A stretch of 64,000 nucleotides of DNA from an uncultured Bacteroidales bacterium (GTDB taxonomy: Bacteria; Bacteroidota; Bacteroidia; Bacteroidales; Bacteroidaceae): positions 51,680 through 115,679 of the forward strand of contig CACZXN010000003.1 in assembly GCA_902785075.1 (NCBI GenBank). The letters are read 5' to 3'. The notes under the pieces were generated by a model that saw nothing but the letters and a program-made list of their open reading frames with translations, made no database searches and had not been told where the DNA came from. A program made the position numbers and the translations under genes. Below, one piece after another: positions 44,751-53,031 of this stretch; the first letter of the stretch is position 1; each line of letters opens with the position of its first letter.

Positions 44751-45680
44751 TTATTTCTTAATGAGTTTATGCTCTTTTATCAGTCGTTTGGCTATGTTAT
44801 CAAGAATACCGTTTATATATGCGTGGCTCTTTGGGGTACTATAGCACTTAGCCAGCTCCACATACTCGTTGATTGAGACCGTGATTGGTATTTCGGGGAA
44901 ACTCAGTATCTCCGCAAGTGCCATCTGCATGATGATTACATCCATATATGCCAGACGGTTAAACTCCCAGTTCTTAACGCTCTTGCTGATGAGCAACTGA
45001 TAATACTGACAGTTCTCAATCGCTTTGCGAATGAGGGTAACGGCAAATTCGCGGTCTTCATAGTCGCGAAACTCCGGCAGCAATTCCTGCTCATCTCCTT
45101 TTGCTTCGTCGAAGCGCTTGATGGTTTTCAGCACAAACGTATCAACGGTTTCCTTATCGTCGTTCCAATAGATGCACTTATCTTCCAAGTTATCCTCCAA
45201 GATCTCCGACTTCATGATGATGTTCTTGTAGATCTTACGCCACAACTCGCGGTCGTCGGCATAAGTCACCTCTGGCTTCATCATATACTCTGCATAGAAT
45301 TCCGACTCGGTTATCGATGCATAAAGTCTCTTCAACAACTCACGTTCTTCAACCCAACCCAACGTTTTGGTTTGATCCACATACTTCATCAGCTGCTTAT
45401 TGTCCGACAACTGAGCAACAAACCGATTTTCCAAGAATCGGTGACTGATGACAGTTTCAACATGAGCAACCTTATTGCGTTCTTCTTGGTCATTGATGAT
45501 TTCGTCAGCCATGCGCGTAATATCTATCATCAACAACAAAAGCAGATTATACAGGTCATAAGCTTTCGTTAGACTTTCCAATAGTGTCTTTTCTGCAGTG
45601 TCGGCACGAGTGCCTCCGTTCTGATAATACGCGTAAAGAAGTTGAAGTATCTTTATTCGAATTAATGTACGATTTATCAT
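44751..45680 (-). CDS. nusB: Transcription antitermination factor NusB
   Basis: 309 residues, about twice the E. coli length, as usual for Bacteroidota where an extra helical N-terminal part (about 1-190) precedes the canonical NusB fold. The C-terminal NusB part has NWEFNRLAYMDVIIMQMALAEILSFPEIPITVSINEYVELAKCYSTPKSHAYINGILDNIAK. It binds boxA RNA with NusE to prevent early termination of rRNA operons. First gene of the five-gene operon. Confidence 0.93.
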   Translation of the reverse strand: MINRTLIRIKILQLLYAYYQNGGTRADTAEKTLLESLTKAYDLYNLLLLLMIDITRMADEIINDQEERNKVAHVETVISHRFLENRFVAQLSDNKQLMKYVDQTKTLGWVEERELLKRLYASITESEFYAEYMMKPEVTYADDRELWRKIYKNIIMKSEILEDNLEDKCIYWNDDKETVDTFVLKTIKRFDEAKGDEQELLPEFRDYEDREFAVTLIRKAIENCQYYQLLISKSVKNWEFNRLAYMDVIIMQMALAEILSFPEIPITVSINEYVELAKCYSTPKSHAYINGILDNIAKRLIKEHKLIKK

Positions 45681-45710
45681 AACAAAAAACTCTTTTTTTG
45701 ATTTCGCTGT

Positions 45711-45719
45711 GCAAATTTA
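45711..45719 (-). promoter_or_regulatory. -7 box of the nusB operon
   Basis: TAAATTTGC on the minus strand, 31 bp upstream of ATG 45680. Confidence 0.65.
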
Positions 45720-45808
45720 TAAAAAAAATCTCAATTTTCTTGCATATCTCAAAAAAAAAGAACAAATTTGCACTTGATTTTAATGTTGAACTCAGAAAAC
45801 TAAAGAGG

Positions 45809-46144
45809 ATGATGACGAATGCAGACAAAGAACTGGTCTTCTCCGAGAGTGTAAAGGCTGGTAAAAGAATTTACTATTTCGACGTGAAACAGAGTCGTAA
45901 TGGCGACAAATATGTGGCTATTACTGAGAGTAAGAAAATCGTATCAGGACCAGAAGACAATCCACAGATCAGTTACGAGAAGCACAAAGTTTTTCTCTAT
46001 AAGGAAGACTTTGAGAAGTTTACGAATGCGCTCAACAAAGCAATCGATGTAGCGACCACCGGAGTTGTTCCTGCGGAAGAGACAGAAACTGCTGAGGCTG
46101 AAACCGTAGAACCTGTCGATTCGAACATAGACATTCAGTTCTAA
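45809..46144 (+). CDS. DUF3276 (PUR-type nucleic-acid-binding) protein
   Basis: 111 residues. The PUR-alpha-like fold mark is VFSESVKAGKRIYYFDVKQSRNGDKYVAITESKK, followed by KHKVFLYKEDFEKFTNAL and an acidic Glu/Thr-rich tail. PUR proteins bind single-stranded DNA or RNA. The ATG at 45809 (or 45812) begins the conserved part; an upstream frame extension runs through the nusB promoter region and is unlikely. It is transcribed divergently from nusB. Confidence 0.88.
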   Translation: MMTNADKELVFSESVKAGKRIYYFDVKQSRNGDKYVAITESKKIVSGPEDNPQISYEKHKVFLYKEDFEKFTNALNKAIDVATTGVVPAEETETAEAETVEPVDSNIDIQF

Positions 46145-46250
46145 TACCACGGTTGCACTGACCCTTTTGGGACGTAGGCACATTGTCTGATGATGTGTCT
46201 CTGAATGTTGTGTGAATTAACCTTTCACCTCAACCCATCCCAAACACACA

Positions 46251-46283
46251 AAAAAAAGATACAGTGCCCTGTATCTTTTTTCT
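46251..46283. terminator. Bidirectional terminator between the DUF3276 gene and tRNA-Cys
   Basis: AAAAAAGATACAG, loop TGCC, CTGTATCTTTTTT: a 13-bp perfect stem with T tracts on either strand. Confidence 0.85.
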
Positions 46284-46286
46284 ATG

Positions 46287-46358
46287 AGGTCGGTACCCGA
46301 TTCGAACGGGTGTAGACGGTTTTGCAGACCGTTGACTAAGCCTCTCATCCAACCGACC
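46287..46358 (-). tRNA. tRNA-Cys (anticodon GCA)
   Basis: A minus-strand cloverleaf. Acceptor GGTCGGT pairs with ACCGACC, discriminator U, anticodon arm ACGGT-CTGCAAA-ACCGT with anticodon GCA, T arm ACCCG-TTCGAAT-CGGGT. CCA is not encoded. Confidence 0.94.
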
Positions 46359-46374
46359 GTTTCGTTTAGCGGGT

Positions 46375-46383
46375 GCAAAGTTA
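46375..46383 (-). promoter_or_regulatory. -7 box of tRNA-Cys
   Basis: TAACTTTGC on the minus strand, 16 bp upstream of the mature tRNA 5' end. Confidence 0.7.
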
Positions 46384-46452
46384 TGAAAAACTTTTCATTT
46401 GACAAGTCTTTATTCAAAATAATTTGATAAAAACGCAAAAAAATCTTCTCTC

Positions 46453-47793
46453 ATGGCACAACTTTCTGCTATTTTCGCCAAAATAAACCACTATTGCCAC
46501 CAAAACGGATTGTTGGAACCTGCATCGAAAGTGTTGATTGCACTGAGTGGAGGTGCCGATTCGGTGTTCCTGTTCCGATACCTCATCTCATCAGGTCTCG
46601 AAGTGGAAGCCGCTCATTGCAATTTCCATTTGCGTGGTGAGGAGAGCAACCGAGACGAGCAGTTCGTACGCGACCTGTGTTCGGCTTGTCAAATCAAGCT
46701 TCACGTTCAGCATTTCGACACACACAACTACGCACAGACAAATCATGTCAGCATTGAGATGGCTGCTCGTACCTTGCGCTACTCGTGGTTCGACCAACTG
46801 CTGATTGAGCGTCACCTCGACACGCTCGCTGTGGCACACCATCGTGACGATAATACTGAAAGCATGTTGCTGAACTTCGTTCGTGGATCGGGCATCAAGG
46901 GATTGTGTGGCATGCAACCACGAAACGGGCATATCGTTCGTCCGCTGCTCTGCATCAGTCGTGCAGACATACTTGCAGGACTCAACGAGATGCAGCAGTC
47001 ATTTGTGGACGATAGTACCAACTTCGACAACCTGTTTAGTCGCAACCGCATCCGTCTTGATGTCTTACCGCTCCTTCGCAGCATCAATGCCGGAGCCGAC
47101 ATCAATATTGCGACAACCATCGAGAACCTCAACGAAGTACTCAAGGTGTACGAAGAAAGCATCGAACGTTGCAAGTCTCTTTGTTGTGAATACGCAAACG
47201 AAGGGTTATCAGACGAAAACCACACCTTATATATAAATAAGGAGCGGTTATTGTCGTGTACCTCTCCCCTATCGGTTCTCCACGAAATCTTAGCTCCTTT
47301 CGGATTCAACCGCAGTCAGGTACAACAAATTCTGCTATGCGAATCGACGGGCAAACAGTTCTATTCATCCTCCCACAGAGTTGTGTCCGACCGCAATCGG
47401 CTGATTGTCTCTCCTCTCACAGCCGAGACGTGCGACTTCAACATTCCGCTCGAATCGTTTCCCGGCATAAAGACGTCCATCATTGATGCCGATTGCTGTA
47501 CCATCCAGCACCTAAGCACCCATGCCTATTTCGATGCCGACAAGGTGAAGGGGAAGCTACATGTTCGTCCTATCAAGCCAGGCGACCGTTTCCGTCCCTT
47601 TGGCATGAGTGGCAGCAAACTGGTCAGTGATTTGCTGACCGACCATAAAGTCAATCTGATTGAGCGAAGTCGTCAATTGGTGCTTTGCGATGAGCAAGAT
47701 ATCTTGTGGGTGATTGGCCGTAGAGCCTCAGAGACATGCAAAGTGACTCCAAGCACCCGACGAGTCCTTTGCTGTGAATGGGTGTCTATCTAG
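46453..47793 (+). CDS. tilS: tRNA(Ile)-lysidine synthase
   Basis: 446 residues. It modifies C34 of the CAU-anticodon tRNA-Ile to lysidine, using ATP and lysine. The N-terminal PP-loop is ALSGGADSVFL (about 30-40); then HCNFHLRGEESNRDEQFV and AHHRDDNTESMLLNFVRGSGIKGL. The C-terminal domain has FRPFGMSGSKLVSDLLTDHKV. Its last 8 bp overlap the convergent radical SAM gene. Confidence 0.94.
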   Translation: MAQLSAIFAKINHYCHQNGLLEPASKVLIALSGGADSVFLFRYLISSGLEVEAAHCNFHLRGEESNRDEQFVRDLCSACQIKLHVQHFDTHNYAQTNHVSIEMAARTLRYSWFDQLLIERHLDTLAVAHHRDDNTESMLLNFVRGSGIKGLCGMQPRNGHIVRPLLCISRADILAGLNEMQQSFVDDSTNFDNLFSRNRIRLDVLPLLRSINAGADINIATTIENLNEVLKVYEESIERCKSLCCEYANEGLSDENHTLYINKERLLSCTSPLSVLHEILAPFGFNRSQVQQILLCESTGKQFYSSSHRVVSDRNRLIVSPLTAETCDFNIPLESFPGIKTSIIDADCCTIQHLSTHAYFDADKVKGKLHVRPIKPGDRFRPFGMSGSKLVSDLLTDHKVNLIERSRQLVLCDEQDILWVIGRRASETCKVTPSTRRVLCCEWVSI

Positions 47794-48862
47794 GATTCAA
47801 CCTGTCGTAGTTACACATCATCAGGTCTCCGTCGTCTGCCCTGAGGTGCATCCCGTTTCCCTGACAATACTTGAACGCCTTACAATGCGTACAGATGCCT
47901 GTATGCATCCATTCGCGTTTCCGGAATGCATCGAAGCAGTTGTTCCACACATCCATGAACTCATCTCCTTCGTAGATACTTCCCTGGGCGTATTTATGAC
48001 CGATGTTCGGACACCCAGTGATGTCTCCATTAATGAGCAGACTTCCGTACGACACACCTGCATGACATTCGTAGAACCCATCACGCACCTTCTGTTCATA
48101 TTTGCCAAGGAATCCTTCGCAACCGTAATAAGCATCTACCACACCCTCTTTCCTCACCTTAACGATGAAGTCCATCAACTGGCGTAGCTGAAAACTGTCG
48201 AGTTGCAATTCTTTGTTGTCTGCAGCCTTTCCCTTGGGATATGACGTGTAAAGCTTCCAATGTTTCACACCCAGCTGTCGAATCAGCGCATAGAGCTGAT
48301 CCAAGAAGTCAAAATTACGCTGGTACACACAGGTCGATACCTCACACTCCAGTCCCTTTTCCTCACACACCATCCGTATCGCCTCCTGCGTCTTAGCGAA
48401 ACACTCCCTATCGCCACACAGCCAGTTATGTTCGTATTCCTGTCCGTCGAGCCGTATCATCACATAGCGCATTCCTGCAGCCATGAGTTGAGTCAGCAGT
48501 TCGCGGGTGAGCAGCTTCCCATTCGTACTGATGCCCCAAGGGAACCCATGCGAATAAATCTGCCTGCCACACTCTACCACATCCTTACGCATCAGGGGAT
48601 CGCCACCAGTCATGACGACCATCACATCGGGCGCATTTTCCGTCTTGGCTATATTCTCGAGCACATGAATGAAGTCGTCAATCGGCATATCTGACAGGTC
48701 GGGCAACACTCGGCAGTATGTGCCGCAGTTCTTACAACTGAGGTCACATCTTGCCGTACACTCCCAATACAACCGTTCGAGCTTGTGTTCCTTCACCCTC
48801 TGCTGTTGTTTGGTCAGGTTGCACATCAATGCAAAATGCTTCTTGGGGGAGACTCCTTTCAT
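47786..48862 (-). CDS. Radical SAM/SPASM protein, rSAM/lipoprotein-system type
   Basis: 358 residues. The radical SAM motif CDLSCKNC is at residues 39-46 (CxxxCxxC), then TGGDPLMRKD, and a C-terminal SPASM region with Cys pairs for auxiliary clusters (CPNIGH, CTHCKAFKYCQGN). It closely fits the Bacteroidota radical SAM family named for an rSAM/lipoprotein pair. The expected small lipoprotein partner is not visible next to it. Its start overlaps the CNNM gene stop by 4 bp (ATGA), and its end overlaps tilS. Substrate unknown. Confidence 0.85.
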   Translation of the reverse strand: MKGVSPKKHFALMCNLTKQQQRVKEHKLERLYWECTARCDLSCKNCGTYCRVLPDLSDMPIDDFIHVLENIAKTENAPDVMVVMTGGDPLMRKDVVECGRQIYSHGFPWGISTNGKLLTRELLTQLMAAGMRYVMIRLDGQEYEHNWLCGDRECFAKTQEAIRMVCEEKGLECEVSTCVYQRNFDFLDQLYALIRQLGVKHWKLYTSYPKGKAADNKELQLDSFQLRQLMDFIVKVRKEGVVDAYYGCEGFLGKYEQKVRDGFYECHAGVSYGSLLINGDITGCPNIGHKYAQGSIYEGDEFMDVWNNCFDAFRKREWMHTGICTHCKAFKYCQGNGMHLRADDGDLMMCNYDRLNPR

Positions 48863-49929
48863 GCCTTTTTATTTCGTATTTGTTTTTTCTGCATCTGCTT
48901 CCATTGAGCCTTCGCATACTCCTGCATATCCACCACCTCGTCCTTTTCGTCCACGATTTCAAAGCCTAGCATCGTTTCAATCACATCTTCGAGCGTCACG
49001 ATACCCCGAAGGCTTCCATACTCGTCGATGATGATCGAGATGTGCTCCTTCTTCTCCAACAACTTCTCCCAGATGTTCGCTACGGGTTCATCCTCCGAGA
49101 ACGACAGGATGGGTCGAGCCAGCTGCTTCAGGTGGATATTGAACTTATCCTCGGCCAGCCGTTCCAGAATATCCTTTCTGAGCACATAGCCTGTGATGTA
49201 GTCGCTGTTATCATCGTCATAGATAGGGATGCGCGAGTAGGTTGACAGTTCCTCGTCTGCGTAGAACTCCTTCAAGGTCATCGAGCTGTCAGCCATCGAA
49301 ACCACCACGCTCGGAGTCATGATTTCATGAGCGGTAATCTCGTCCAGCTTCAGCAGGTTCTGTATCATCTTGTTCTCCTTCTTCTCCAGCACACCCTCTT
49401 CAGCACCAACTGTCACCATTGCCGACACCTCCTCACGGCTCACAACCTGCTGGTTGGCATTGTGGGAAATCAGGTGAGTGATACGTTCCAGACACCACAC
49501 CAGTGGGAACGTCACAAACACCAGCACCCTGATCACCTTCGAAGCCGGCAAAGCCAGTTTCCTCCAGAAAGTCGACCCGATGGTCTTCGGAATGATTTCC
49601 GAACAAATCAATATCAGCAACGTAAATACACCCGATACGATACCAATCACCGTATCATGCGGATAATTCATGGTTTGCGCCATCTGCATCGCCTCCGAAC
49701 CCACAAGCGAAGCACCAACCGTGTTCGCAATCGTGTTCAGTACCAATATAGCAGAGATGGGACGGTCAATTTCCAACTTATATTTCTTCAGCAATCCAGC
49801 CCCCTTCTTGTCCTGAGCCTCTAACGAAGAAATAAACGACATAGGTGTCGACATCAATGTTGCCTCGAGAATCGAGCAGATGCCCGAAATGAGCAGGGCG
49901 GCAACCATATAAATAATCATTAACTCCAT
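48859..49929 (-). CDS. CNNM/CBS-domain membrane protein (hemolysin family)
   Basis: 356 residues. The N-terminal CNNM domain has three to four membrane helices (MIIYMVAALLISGICSILEATLMS; AILVLNTIANTVGASLVG; TVIGIVSGVFTLLILICSEIIPKTIG, carrying the Pro-rich EIIPKT). A tandem CBS pair follows (about 200-330, MTPSVVVSM and IIIDEYGSLRGIVTLEDVIETMLG). The usual C-terminal CorC_HlyC domain is absent. Relatives move or sense Mg2+. The first gene of a pair with the radical SAM protein. Confidence 0.9.
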   Translation of the reverse strand: MELMIIYMVAALLISGICSILEATLMSTPMSFISSLEAQDKKGAGLLKKYKLEIDRPISAILVLNTIANTVGASLVGSEAMQMAQTMNYPHDTVIGIVSGVFTLLILICSEIIPKTIGSTFWRKLALPASKVIRVLVFVTFPLVWCLERITHLISHNANQQVVSREEVSAMVTVGAEEGVLEKKENKMIQNLLKLDEITAHEIMTPSVVVSMADSSMTLKEFYADEELSTYSRIPIYDDDNSDYITGYVLRKDILERLAEDKFNIHLKQLARPILSFSEDEPVANIWEKLLEKKEHISIIIDEYGSLRGIVTLEDVIETMLGFEIVDEKDEVVDMQEYAKAQWKQMQKKQIRNKKA

Positions 49930-50067
49930 ATTGCCTCCTTTCGCTCTTCATGGCAATATGTTTCACACTTCATGCGCCGAGGCGCCGGATAACCATCTGA
50001 ATCAGTATTCATTCTATCTATTTCAAATTATTCTTTTTTTCTCACTCCTCTTCGGATAAGTGGCAAT

Positions 50068-50730
50068 TTACAGTTTACCTCCAAACGCCAAGTCGCCAGC
50101 ATCGCCCAATCCAGGCACGATATACGCATGCTCGTTCATATCAGGATCGATAGCCGCACACCACAGGGTCACGTTCTCGGCATCGCCGAATGCCTTCTCG
50201 ATGTAGTCAACACCCCTCTTCGAAGCGATGATACAACACAGATGTACCTCAGCAGGTATTCCTTTCGTACACAACGCCTTGTAGCCCAGTTCCATGCTGC
50301 CACCAGTAGCCAGCATCGGGTCGGCAACAATCAGCGTCTTGCCAGTCAGGCCGGGCGAAGCGATATATTCAATCTGTATGCCCACATCCTCACACTCCTT
50401 ATCCTTATAATAACGGTAAGCCGATACGAAAGCGTTGTCAGCACGGTCGAACACCTCCAGCATACCCTGATGGAACGGCAAACCTGCACGGAAAAGCGTA
50501 GCCAGGACGATTTCGTTGTCGTGCGTCATGACGGGAGCCTCCCCCAGTGGAGTCTGCACCAGTTTCTGCGAATACGTCAACTGTTTGCTCAACTCAAACG
50601 CCATCACATGACCAACCCTCACAAGATTATGTCTGAACTTCGCACGGTCACTCTGAACATTCACATCCCTCAGTTCTGCCACAAACTGATTGAGAACCGA
50701 ATTCATTTCCGCCAGATTAATGACCTTCAT
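50068..50730 (-). CDS. upp: Uracil phosphoribosyltransferase
   Basis: A 220-residue salvage enzyme that makes UMP from uracil and PRPP. The PRPP loop VADPMLATGGSM is at about residues 134-145, and the uracil site is near the end (IDPDMNEHAYIVPGLGDAGDLAFG). I chose ATG 50730 (MKVINLAEMNSVLNQ) over a GTG at 50739. The 138-bp gap to the CNNM gene is AT-rich with nothing recognised. Confidence 0.95.
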   Translation of the reverse strand: MKVINLAEMNSVLNQFVAELRDVNVQSDRAKFRHNLVRVGHVMAFELSKQLTYSQKLVQTPLGEAPVMTHDNEIVLATLFRAGLPFHQGMLEVFDRADNAFVSAYRYYKDKECEDVGIQIEYIASPGLTGKTLIVADPMLATGGSMELGYKALCTKGIPAEVHLCCIIASKRGVDYIEKAFGDAENVTLWCAAIDPDMNEHAYIVPGLGDAGDLAFGGKL

Positions 50731-50756
50731 ATCGCTCACGTTTTACTTTTCAATCT

Positions 50757-50765
50757 GCAAAGATA
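50757..50765 (-). promoter_or_regulatory. -7 box of upp
   Basis: TATCTTTGC on the minus strand, 26 bp upstream of ATG 50730. Confidence 0.65.
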
Positions 50766-50896
50766 CTAAATAATTTACAATCAACCAAGTTTTTTTGTAC
50801 AATCTTGTCATGACTTACCCAAAAATCAGGCAAAACCCACCACTTGCAGCATCTCCACCCCATTTTTCCGCCCCCAATCGGGCAAACAATTATTTA

Positions 50897-50973
50897 TTGA
50901 CCATTGACGATTGACCATTGACCATTGACCATTGATTATTGACCATTGACGATTGACTATTGACCATTGATTT
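50897..50973. repeat. Eleven-unit 7-bp tandem repeat
   Basis: Eleven 7-mers in register from 50897, mostly ATTGACC with variants ATTGACG, ATTGACT and ATTGATT. A short related run recurs before 51131. It is part of the 650-bp gene-free region between upp and the 33-residue peptide gene. Confidence 0.85.
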
Positions 50974-50978
50974 ATTTG

Positions 50979-51188
50979 ACGATTTTTCATACGCCCCCGC
51001 CCTTCGGGCTCCCCCTCTACCTTAAAGGGGGAGCTTTGGGTTATTAGCTCCTCCCCTAAGCTAGGGGAGGGGGACCATTTATGGTGGAGGAGTGTGCAAT
51101 CTTATTTACGATTTGACGATTGATTATTGACGATTTTTCATACGCCCCCGCCCTTCGGGCACCCCCTCTATCTTAGAGGGGGAGCTTT
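50979..51188. repeat. Duplicated 59-bp GC-rich element
   Basis: Two near-identical copies, 50979-51037 and 51129-51188, share GACGATTTTTCATACGCCC, then CCGCCCTTCGGGC and a CCCCCTCTA-GAGGGGG-type hairpin ending in AGCTTT. Between and after them lie further hairpins (CCTCCCCTA/TAGGGGAGG at about 51050-51072; CCCCTCCCT/AGGGAGGGG at about 51204-51224). No gene is seen here. Confidence 0.8.
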
Positions 51189-51302
51189 TCATGGTTCCCA
51201 CTCCCCTCCCTCGCAGGGAGGGGTACGGGGGGTGGGTCTGTTAGATCTTTACCCTATCCTTTGTTATGTCACCCCTACGGGGTTCTTGAACCATGTAACC
51301 AT

Positions 51303-51334
51303 GTGACAAAGTGACAAAGTGACAAAGTGACAAA
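51303..51334. repeat. GTGACAAA array A (four copies, forward)
   Basis: Four perfect contiguous copies of the octamer GTGACAAA. It lies directly beyond the terminator of the two-gene cassette. Confidence 0.9.
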
Positions 51335-51335
51335 A

Positions 51336-51364
51336 TAAAAGGGCTGCACCGAAGTGCAACCCTG
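51336..51364 (-). terminator. Terminator of the 410-residue protein/33-residue peptide cassette
   Basis: Read on the minus strand: AGGGTTGCAC, loop TTCG, GTGCAGCCCT-type arm followed by TTTATTTTG. It is 28 bp past the peptide stop codon. Confidence 0.75.
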
Positions 51365-51391
51365 TTCAAAGGTCTGCCACAAAGGGCGTGG

Positions 51392-51493
51392 TTAGCAGCA
51401 TGACTGCAGCGCTGATGAGCCGAGCAAAGCTCCGAGTACCGTGATGATGAATCGAATGATTTCGACTACGGCTTTCTTCTTGTTTTCGTTCAT
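51392..51493 (-). CDS. 33-residue smalltalk-like hydrophobic peptide
   Basis: A short frame, MNENKKKAVVEIIRFIITVL then GALLGSSALQSCC. A charged start precedes one hydrophobic helix (about 9-25) and a Cys-Cys end. This matches the look of the tiny smalltalk proteins annotated in Bacteroidota. A GGAGG sequence lies about 9 bp upstream of the ATG, which is rare in this window. It follows the 410-residue gene by 19 bp and precedes a terminator. Smalltalk genes usually sit beside an HU-like protein or an amidase; neither is present here. Function unknown. Confidence 0.65.
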   Translation of the reverse strand: MNENKKKAVVEIIRFIITVLGALLGSSALQSCC

Positions 51494-51512
51494 ACATTAC
51501 TGCCTCCTTGCA

Positions 51513-52745
51513 TTAGTCTCCATCGTCGAAGTCGTCACCACCCTGGTCAACTGGGAACACAGCTGTTACGGCCGTGTTACGGCTAGGCATAACGAATTCA
51601 CCAACCATGGTTGAACTACCTGTACTTTCGCTCTGGTAGTTAATTGACTGGCCATTAACCTTGATGTCAGAAAGGTCAGCAGCGTTGGTAACCTTTACGT
51701 TCACGGTCTTGCCAGCAGCAACGTAGCTACCACTTGCAACCGGACTACCATCGACTTCAAGGCTTACTACGGCAGAGCCGTAATCGCCTGTGCGACTAGT
51801 AGTTACTTGGAAGTTGGTTGATGCCTGTTGCTCGTGGTCGCTAGATTGAGCGTCAGAACCATTTGAAACGACCTGACCTCCGTTCAAAACGAGATCCTTG
51901 CCAACAGGCCATGTAGCGAATGCCTGTGCAGATGTTGGAGTCATTCCCACGCAAGAGAATGATGCCTTTGAACGCAGCTGAATGCCGTCACCCTCGCGAG
52001 AGTTGATAGCACAAGCATACGTGTTGCTAACAGAGTTAGCCTGTGCACCCATAGCGATGACGGTAATTGCAAGATTGCCGTCTTCGTAGGCAACAACAGC
52101 AGCACGGAAATCACCACCTGCCTTTGCGCCAATCTTGGCAACTACGTTTGCAGCAGTTACTTGTTCAGCGCTGTCGTCGAGCATGGTCAAACGAACATAA
52201 CCGAAGTTGTAAGCGTTAGCCTGTGCAGTTGGGAACAGAATACATGCCGTCTGGTATGCACCGATGCGAAGCCCGTTGTCTTGGCAGAATGCTGCCATGT
52301 TTGTGAGAGGAATGTGGAACTTCAGTTCCTTGTTTTCTGCGTTTACAGACACGATGGTTGGACGTACTGCGGTTGGCAGACTACCATCAGAAATCTGGTA
52401 CGAACCTGCTGCGAAAACACCAGCTTTGTAGTTTGGATAACCGAAACGACCTCCGTTGATGTTTGCATCAGTTTTCAAGAGAGGCAGGTTTACAGACATG
52501 AACTTGCTGTAGCTTTCCTGACCTGTAGCGACACCTTCAAATGAATGGTCGCAGATTGCCTTCATTGCCTTGTATGCAAGACCTCCGGCAGTCATGAGGA
52601 TGCGTTGACGCATCTGCATAGCTGAACGTGGATTCTTGATGCGATAAACACGGTCTTTGATGATCTGCTTACCAGCACGGACCGAGAAGGTCAAAGATTT
52701 GGTACTACCACTTTTAATACCAAAAAAGTTTTCACCCTGTGCCAT
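51513..52745 (-). CDS. Unrecognised 410-residue protein with a C-terminal Ig-like repeat domain
   Basis: I do not recognise a named family with confidence. No signal peptide or membrane helix is present. The N-terminal part (about 1-95) is basic and has a IKNPRSAMQMRQRILM segment and CDHSFEGV; the NPR-x(3)-Q-x(2)-QR pattern resembles DUF6266-type proteins of Bacteroidota. The middle (about 130-290) is beta-rich and repetitive. The C-terminal part (about 320-400, VVSLEVDGSPVASGSYVAAGKTVNVKVTNAADLSDIKVNGQSI) looks like an Ig/listeria-type repeat. It ends in an acidic tail (DDFDDGD). It has its own promoter and a leader with an 11-bp repeat, and is followed by the smalltalk-like peptide. Low Lys and high Ala/Gly/Thr/Val suggest a structural or secreted protein. 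Confidence 0.7.
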   Translation of the reverse strand: MAQGENFFGIKSGSTKSLTFSVRAGKQIIKDRVYRIKNPRSAMQMRQRILMTAGGLAYKAMKAICDHSFEGVATGQESYSKFMSVNLPLLKTDANINGGRFGYPNYKAGVFAAGSYQISDGSLPTAVRPTIVSVNAENKELKFHIPLTNMAAFCQDNGLRIGAYQTACILFPTAQANAYNFGYVRLTMLDDSAEQVTAANVVAKIGAKAGGDFRAAVVAYEDGNLAITVIAMGAQANSVSNTYACAINSREGDGIQLRSKASFSCVGMTPTSAQAFATWPVGKDLVLNGGQVVSNGSDAQSSDHEQQASTNFQVTTSRTGDYGSAVVSLEVDGSPVASGSYVAAGKTVNVKVTNAADLSDIKVNGQSINYQSESTGSSTMVGEFVMPSRNTAVTAVFPVDQGGDDFDDGD

Positions 52746-52810
52746 ATTTTTGCACTTTCTTTCAACAAATCAACCTATTTTTTGCGTAGTTTGAGGGCAT
52801 TCAAAGTTGA

Positions 52811-52843
52811 CTCGGAAGTAACTCGGAACTAACTCGGAACTAA
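52811..52843. repeat. 11-bp tandem repeat in the leader of the 410-residue gene
   Basis: Three contiguous units (CTCGGAAGTAA, CTCGGAACTAA, CTCGGAACTAA) and a degenerate fourth. All lie in the roughly 110-nt leader between the promoter (52864) and the ATG (52745). Confidence 0.8.
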
Positions 52844-52863
52844 CTGCGAGTTGAAATGTCGAT

Positions 52864-52872
52864 GCAAAGTTA
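52864..52872 (-). promoter_or_regulatory. -7 box of the two-gene cassette
   Basis: TAACTTTGC on the minus strand. Confidence 0.7.
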
Positions 52873-52948
52873 CAAAAAATATAATAAAATATATAATATT
52901 TTACTATATTATTTTGTAAAAGCAGCTTTGTACATATGAAAATATATC

Positions 52949-52974
52949 ATTTTGCAAAGTCGACTTTGCAAAAT
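52949..52974. repeat. 26-bp perfect palindrome
   Basis: ATTTTGCAAAGTC followed at once by its exact reverse complement, centred on GTCGAC. It lies about 80 bp upstream of the cassette promoter. Confidence 0.9.
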
Positions 52975-52976
52975 AT

Positions 52977-53008
52977 TTTGTCACTTTGTCACTTTGTCAC
53001 TCCGTCAC
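52977..53008. repeat. GTGACAAA array B (four copies, reverse orientation)
   Basis: TTTGTCAC three times and a degenerate TCCGTCAC. It is inverted relative to array A, so the two arrays bracket the cassette. Confidence 0.85.
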
Positions 53009-53031
53009 TTTTACATCCAGTCAAAACGGAA

